A DNA stretch of 47,073 nt from Bacteroidales bacterium (GTDB taxonomy: Bacteria; Bacteroidota; Bacteroidia; Bacteroidales; WCHB1-69). The position numbers and the translations under genes were made by a program. Location of the stretch: assembly GCA_017506175.1 (NCBI GenBank), contig JAFVNW010000013.1, positions 1 to 47,073 on the forward strand, written 5' to 3'. Shown here one piece after another: positions 45,395 to 47,073 of this stretch. A model generated the notes under the pieces. It saw nothing but the letters and a program-made list of their open reading frames with translations. It was not told the DNA's origin and did no database searches. Within the stretch, counting starts at the first letter, position 1, and each line of letters begins with the position of its first letter.

Positions 45395-46039
45395 ATGTCC
45401 GATAAATTTTCCACGGTGGTGATTGCCAACGGCGAATGCCCCACCCACCCGATTGCCTTGGAACTTCTGCACAACGCGAGGAATATCGTTTGTTGCGACG
45501 GAGCCGTGCGACATTTGGAGCAGTTGCATGCCGTGCCCACAGCGATTGTGGGCGACGGGGATTCGATTAGCGAGGAAAACCGTGTAAAATATGCAAAATT
45601 CCTTGTTAATTTGGACAAAAGCGAGGAATACAACGACCTGACAAAGGCATTCAATTATTGCGAGGCCAACGGCTTTCACACGGTCGCGATTGTGGGCGGA
45701 TGCGGCCTGCGCGAGGACCACACACTCGCCAACATCAGTCTGCTGATGGGCTACGCCGAGCGTTTTGAGGTGATTATGGTGACCAATTACGGCATTTTCA
45801 CCCCGATTTTGAAAACGCATACTTTTCAAAGCCATCAAGGCGATGCCGTTTCTGTTTTCAGCTTTACGCCGAAGACACCTCTTACTTTCCACGGCCTCAA
45901 GTACCCTGTTAACAATCGCTGTTTCAACCACTTGTGGGAAGGCTCGCTGAACGAAGCCCTCGCGGACAAGTTCACAGCGGAACTTCACGACGAAGGGCGC
46001 ATCTTGGTTTACCAGGCTTTCAAAAAGGAAAACAGCTGA
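45395..46039 (+). CDS. Thiamine pyrophosphokinase
   Basis: 214 aa, soluble. N-terminal catalytic domain: VVIANGECP (about 8-16), CCDGAVRHL (34-42), IVGDGDSIS (about 52-60; metal and ATP-binding acids), SEEYNDLTKAFNYC (about 76-89; the D-x-x-K motif) and VGGCGLREDHTLANI (about 100-114). A smaller C-terminal beta domain binds thiamine. The enzyme transfers pyrophosphate from ATP to thiamine, giving the cofactor TPP. No TPP riboswitch was seen in the 160-base upstream gap. A HAD phosphatase follows closely. Confidence 0.92.
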   Translation: MSDKFSTVVIANGECPTHPIALELLHNARNIVCCDGAVRHLEQLHAVPTAIVGDGDSISEENRVKYAKFLVNLDKSEEYNDLTKAFNYCEANGFHTVAIVGGCGLREDHTLANISLLMGYAERFEVIMVTNYGIFTPILKTHTFQSHQGDAVSVFSFTPKTPLTFHGLKYPVNNRCFNHLWEGSLNEALADKFTAELHDEGRILVYQAFKKENS

Positions 46040-46113
46040 TGGGCGAACTGCAACCAGTGAATACTGAACAGCCTTGGGGGCAGGTCACTCATCTCAGATC
46101 ACAACTTTTTAAT

Positions 46114-46740
46114 ATGGAGAATCAAATTAAGAACATCATTTTTGACTTGGGTGGTGTGATTTACGACATCCGCTACCAAAATATCCCCGAAGCTTTCGCC
46201 CAATTCGGGTTCTTCAACTTCGAGGAACACTACACGCAGAACCAACAAACCGGCCCGATTGATTTGTTTGAGGAGGGCAACATCTCCGTTCCCGAATTCC
46301 GGAACTACATTCGTTCGTTGTCGCCCGTATCGCTCACTGATGAGCAGATCGACGAAGCGTGGAACGCCATCATCATTGACGTGCCTGAAAAGCGCGTGGA
46401 AATGTTAGAGTCGTTGAAACCGAAGTACAACCTTTATCTTTTCAGCAATACTAACGAATTGAATTACAACAAATTCTGCTCATTATTGCAACAGAAATTC
46501 GGCTTCAACATCTTTGAGAGATGCTTCATCAAGGCCTATTTTTCGCATTTGGAACATATTCGGAAACCATTGGTCAGTGCCTTCCAATATGTCTTGGAGG
46601 ATGCCAAACTGAATCCCGATGAGACGTTGTTCATTGACGACACCGAGCGCCACATTGAAGGTGCGAAGAAGGTCGGTCTGCACACCTATCTTCTGCCGAA
46701 AGGCGAGGATGTAGTGGAGATGAAATGGCTTCATTCTTAA
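46114..46740 (+). CDS. HAD-superfamily phosphatase (subfamily IA)
   Basis: 208 aa from ATG 46114. An in-frame ATG at 46039, overlapping the upstream stop codon, is possible but would add 25 residues outside the fold. Motif I IIFDLGGVIYD (8-18; nucleophile Asp11), a helical cap (about 20-95), motif II LFSNTNE (about 109-115), motif III Lys in IRKPLVSAF, and motif IV LFIDDTERHIEGAKKVG (about 172-188). This matches the YihX-like sugar-phosphate or FMN phosphatase group; the substrate is not evident. Perhaps co-transcribed with the thiamine pyrophosphokinase gene. Confidence 0.9.
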   Translation: MENQIKNIIFDLGGVIYDIRYQNIPEAFAQFGFFNFEEHYTQNQQTGPIDLFEEGNISVPEFRNYIRSLSPVSLTDEQIDEAWNAIIIDVPEKRVEMLESLKPKYNLYLFSNTNELNYNKFCSLLQQKFGFNIFERCFIKAYFSHLEHIRKPLVSAFQYVLEDAKLNPDETLFIDDTERHIEGAKKVGLHTYLLPKGEDVVEMKWLHS

Positions 46741-46792
46741 TTTTTTCCAGCGAAAAAATGCACTTTGGGGACCATTTGTGGTTTCATCCGCG

Positions 46793-46827
46793 AAAAGTGC
46801 AATTTTTGGATTGAAAATTGCACTTTT
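46793..46827 (+). terminator. Hairpin after the HAD gene
   Basis: Perfect 14-base inverted repeat AAAAGTGCAATTTT / AAAATTGCACTTTT with a 7-base loop. A third TGCACTTT lies at 46759-46766. It could be a terminator or part of the control region of the next gene. Confidence 0.5.
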
Positions 46828-46888
46828 ATCTCATTGATTTTCAGTGAAATATTTTTCAAAAGAGGTTACACATCTATTCAAATTTTAG

Positions 46889-46896
46889 TATCTTTG
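46889..46896 (+). promoter_or_regulatory. Promoter -7 element of the Rpn-like gene
   Basis: TATCTTTG, 49 bases before the ATG. Confidence 0.55.
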
Positions 46897-46945
46897 CACC
46901 GTTGTTCGAACATCACTCCCGATTTCTCATTAAAACTAATATATC

Positions 46946-47073
46946 ATGACTATTGAACGCAAGAACATCCATCTGCTGACTGACTTCGGTTTCAAGCGAA
47001 TCTTCGGCACTGAAGAGCACAAGAAAAACCTCATCCGATTCCTTAACGCCTTCCTCAAGGAGCATACCGGCAC
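46946..47073 (+). CDS. Rpn/PD-(D/E)XK nuclease-family transposase-like, partial
   Basis: The first 42 codons only; the gene runs off the window. The start TIERKNIHLLTDFGFKRIFG, followed by TEEHKKNLIRFLNAFL, is the typical N-terminus of the Rpn family (recombination-promoting nuclease, PD-(D/E)XK transposase-like), abundant in Bacteroidetes. The nuclease residues lie beyond the edge and cannot be checked. Confidence 0.85.
   Translation, partial: MTIERKNIHLLTDFGFKRIFGTEEHKKNLIRFLNAFLKEHTG

Overview
The window looks like chromosomal DNA of a gut- or rumen-type Bacteroidales. Evidence for this is the TAnnTTTG-type promoter -7 elements in front of most genes, the absence of clear Shine-Dalgarno sites, fused SecDF, type IX secretion (T9SS) C-terminal sorting domains on three proteins, a PorE-type T9SS protein, FISUMP lipoproteins, a DUF3098 gene beside ftsX and uppP, and a zapA - 6S RNA - rny locus. 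No phage, integrase or complete insertion sequence was seen.

Layout. 1-6.7 kb: a T9SS-exported SprB-repeat protein, a DNPH1/Rcl-like nucleotide hydrolase, and a minus-strand glycan group (GH3 glycosidase, GH29 alpha-L-fucosidase, small exported protein). 6.8-9.3 kb: a minus-strand unit of a coiled-coil protein, ZapA, 6S RNA and RNase Y. 9.4-14.9 kb: a CapD/WbpM-type nucleotide-sugar dehydratase with a decayed copy of its own 3' end behind it, an AAA/DUF4143 ATPase behind two tandem palindromes, and ligA. 15.1-22.6 kb (minus): SecDF, a PorE-like protein, a NamZ-type muramidase, a PAP2 phosphatase and tRNA-Pro(GGG). 22.8-26.9 kb (plus): MFS transporter, M16 peptidase, TPR lipoprotein. 26.9-31.2 kb (minus): ftsX, DUF3098, uppP, Nif3-like, zinc-ribbon coiled coil. 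31.5-36.4 kb: a VanX-like dipeptidase, a C69 dipeptidase between two FISUMP lipoproteins, and a lone MNT nucleotidyltransferase followed by what looks like the last codons of a deleted HEPN partner. 36.6-39.6 kb: a miniature GldM-like plus GldL-like gene pair directly before a T9SS-exported beta-propeller. 39.7-43.6 kb: a cobalamin riboswitch ahead of a BtuG-like propeller lipoprotein and a T9SS protein with a triplicated domain. 43.6-47 kb: an apparent type II-C CRISPR repeat and tracrRNA with no cas gene in the window, lysine 2,3-aminomutase, thiamine pyrophosphokinase, a HAD phosphatase and the start of an Rpn/PD-(D/E)XK transposase-like gene.

The genes share an envelope and secretion theme: Sec export (SecDF), a T9SS-associated PorE protein, T9SS cargo, peptidoglycan turnover (NamZ, VanX-like, UppP, FtsX) and surface capture of nutrients (glycans, vitamin B12).

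The observations most worth following up are the orphan tracrRNA/single-repeat unit at 43.7-43.9 kb, the mini GldM/GldL pair, the retropepsin-like but catalytically dead C-terminal domain on PorE, and the B12-riboswitch-controlled surface proteins. All family names come from reading sequence motifs by eye; no database search was run.
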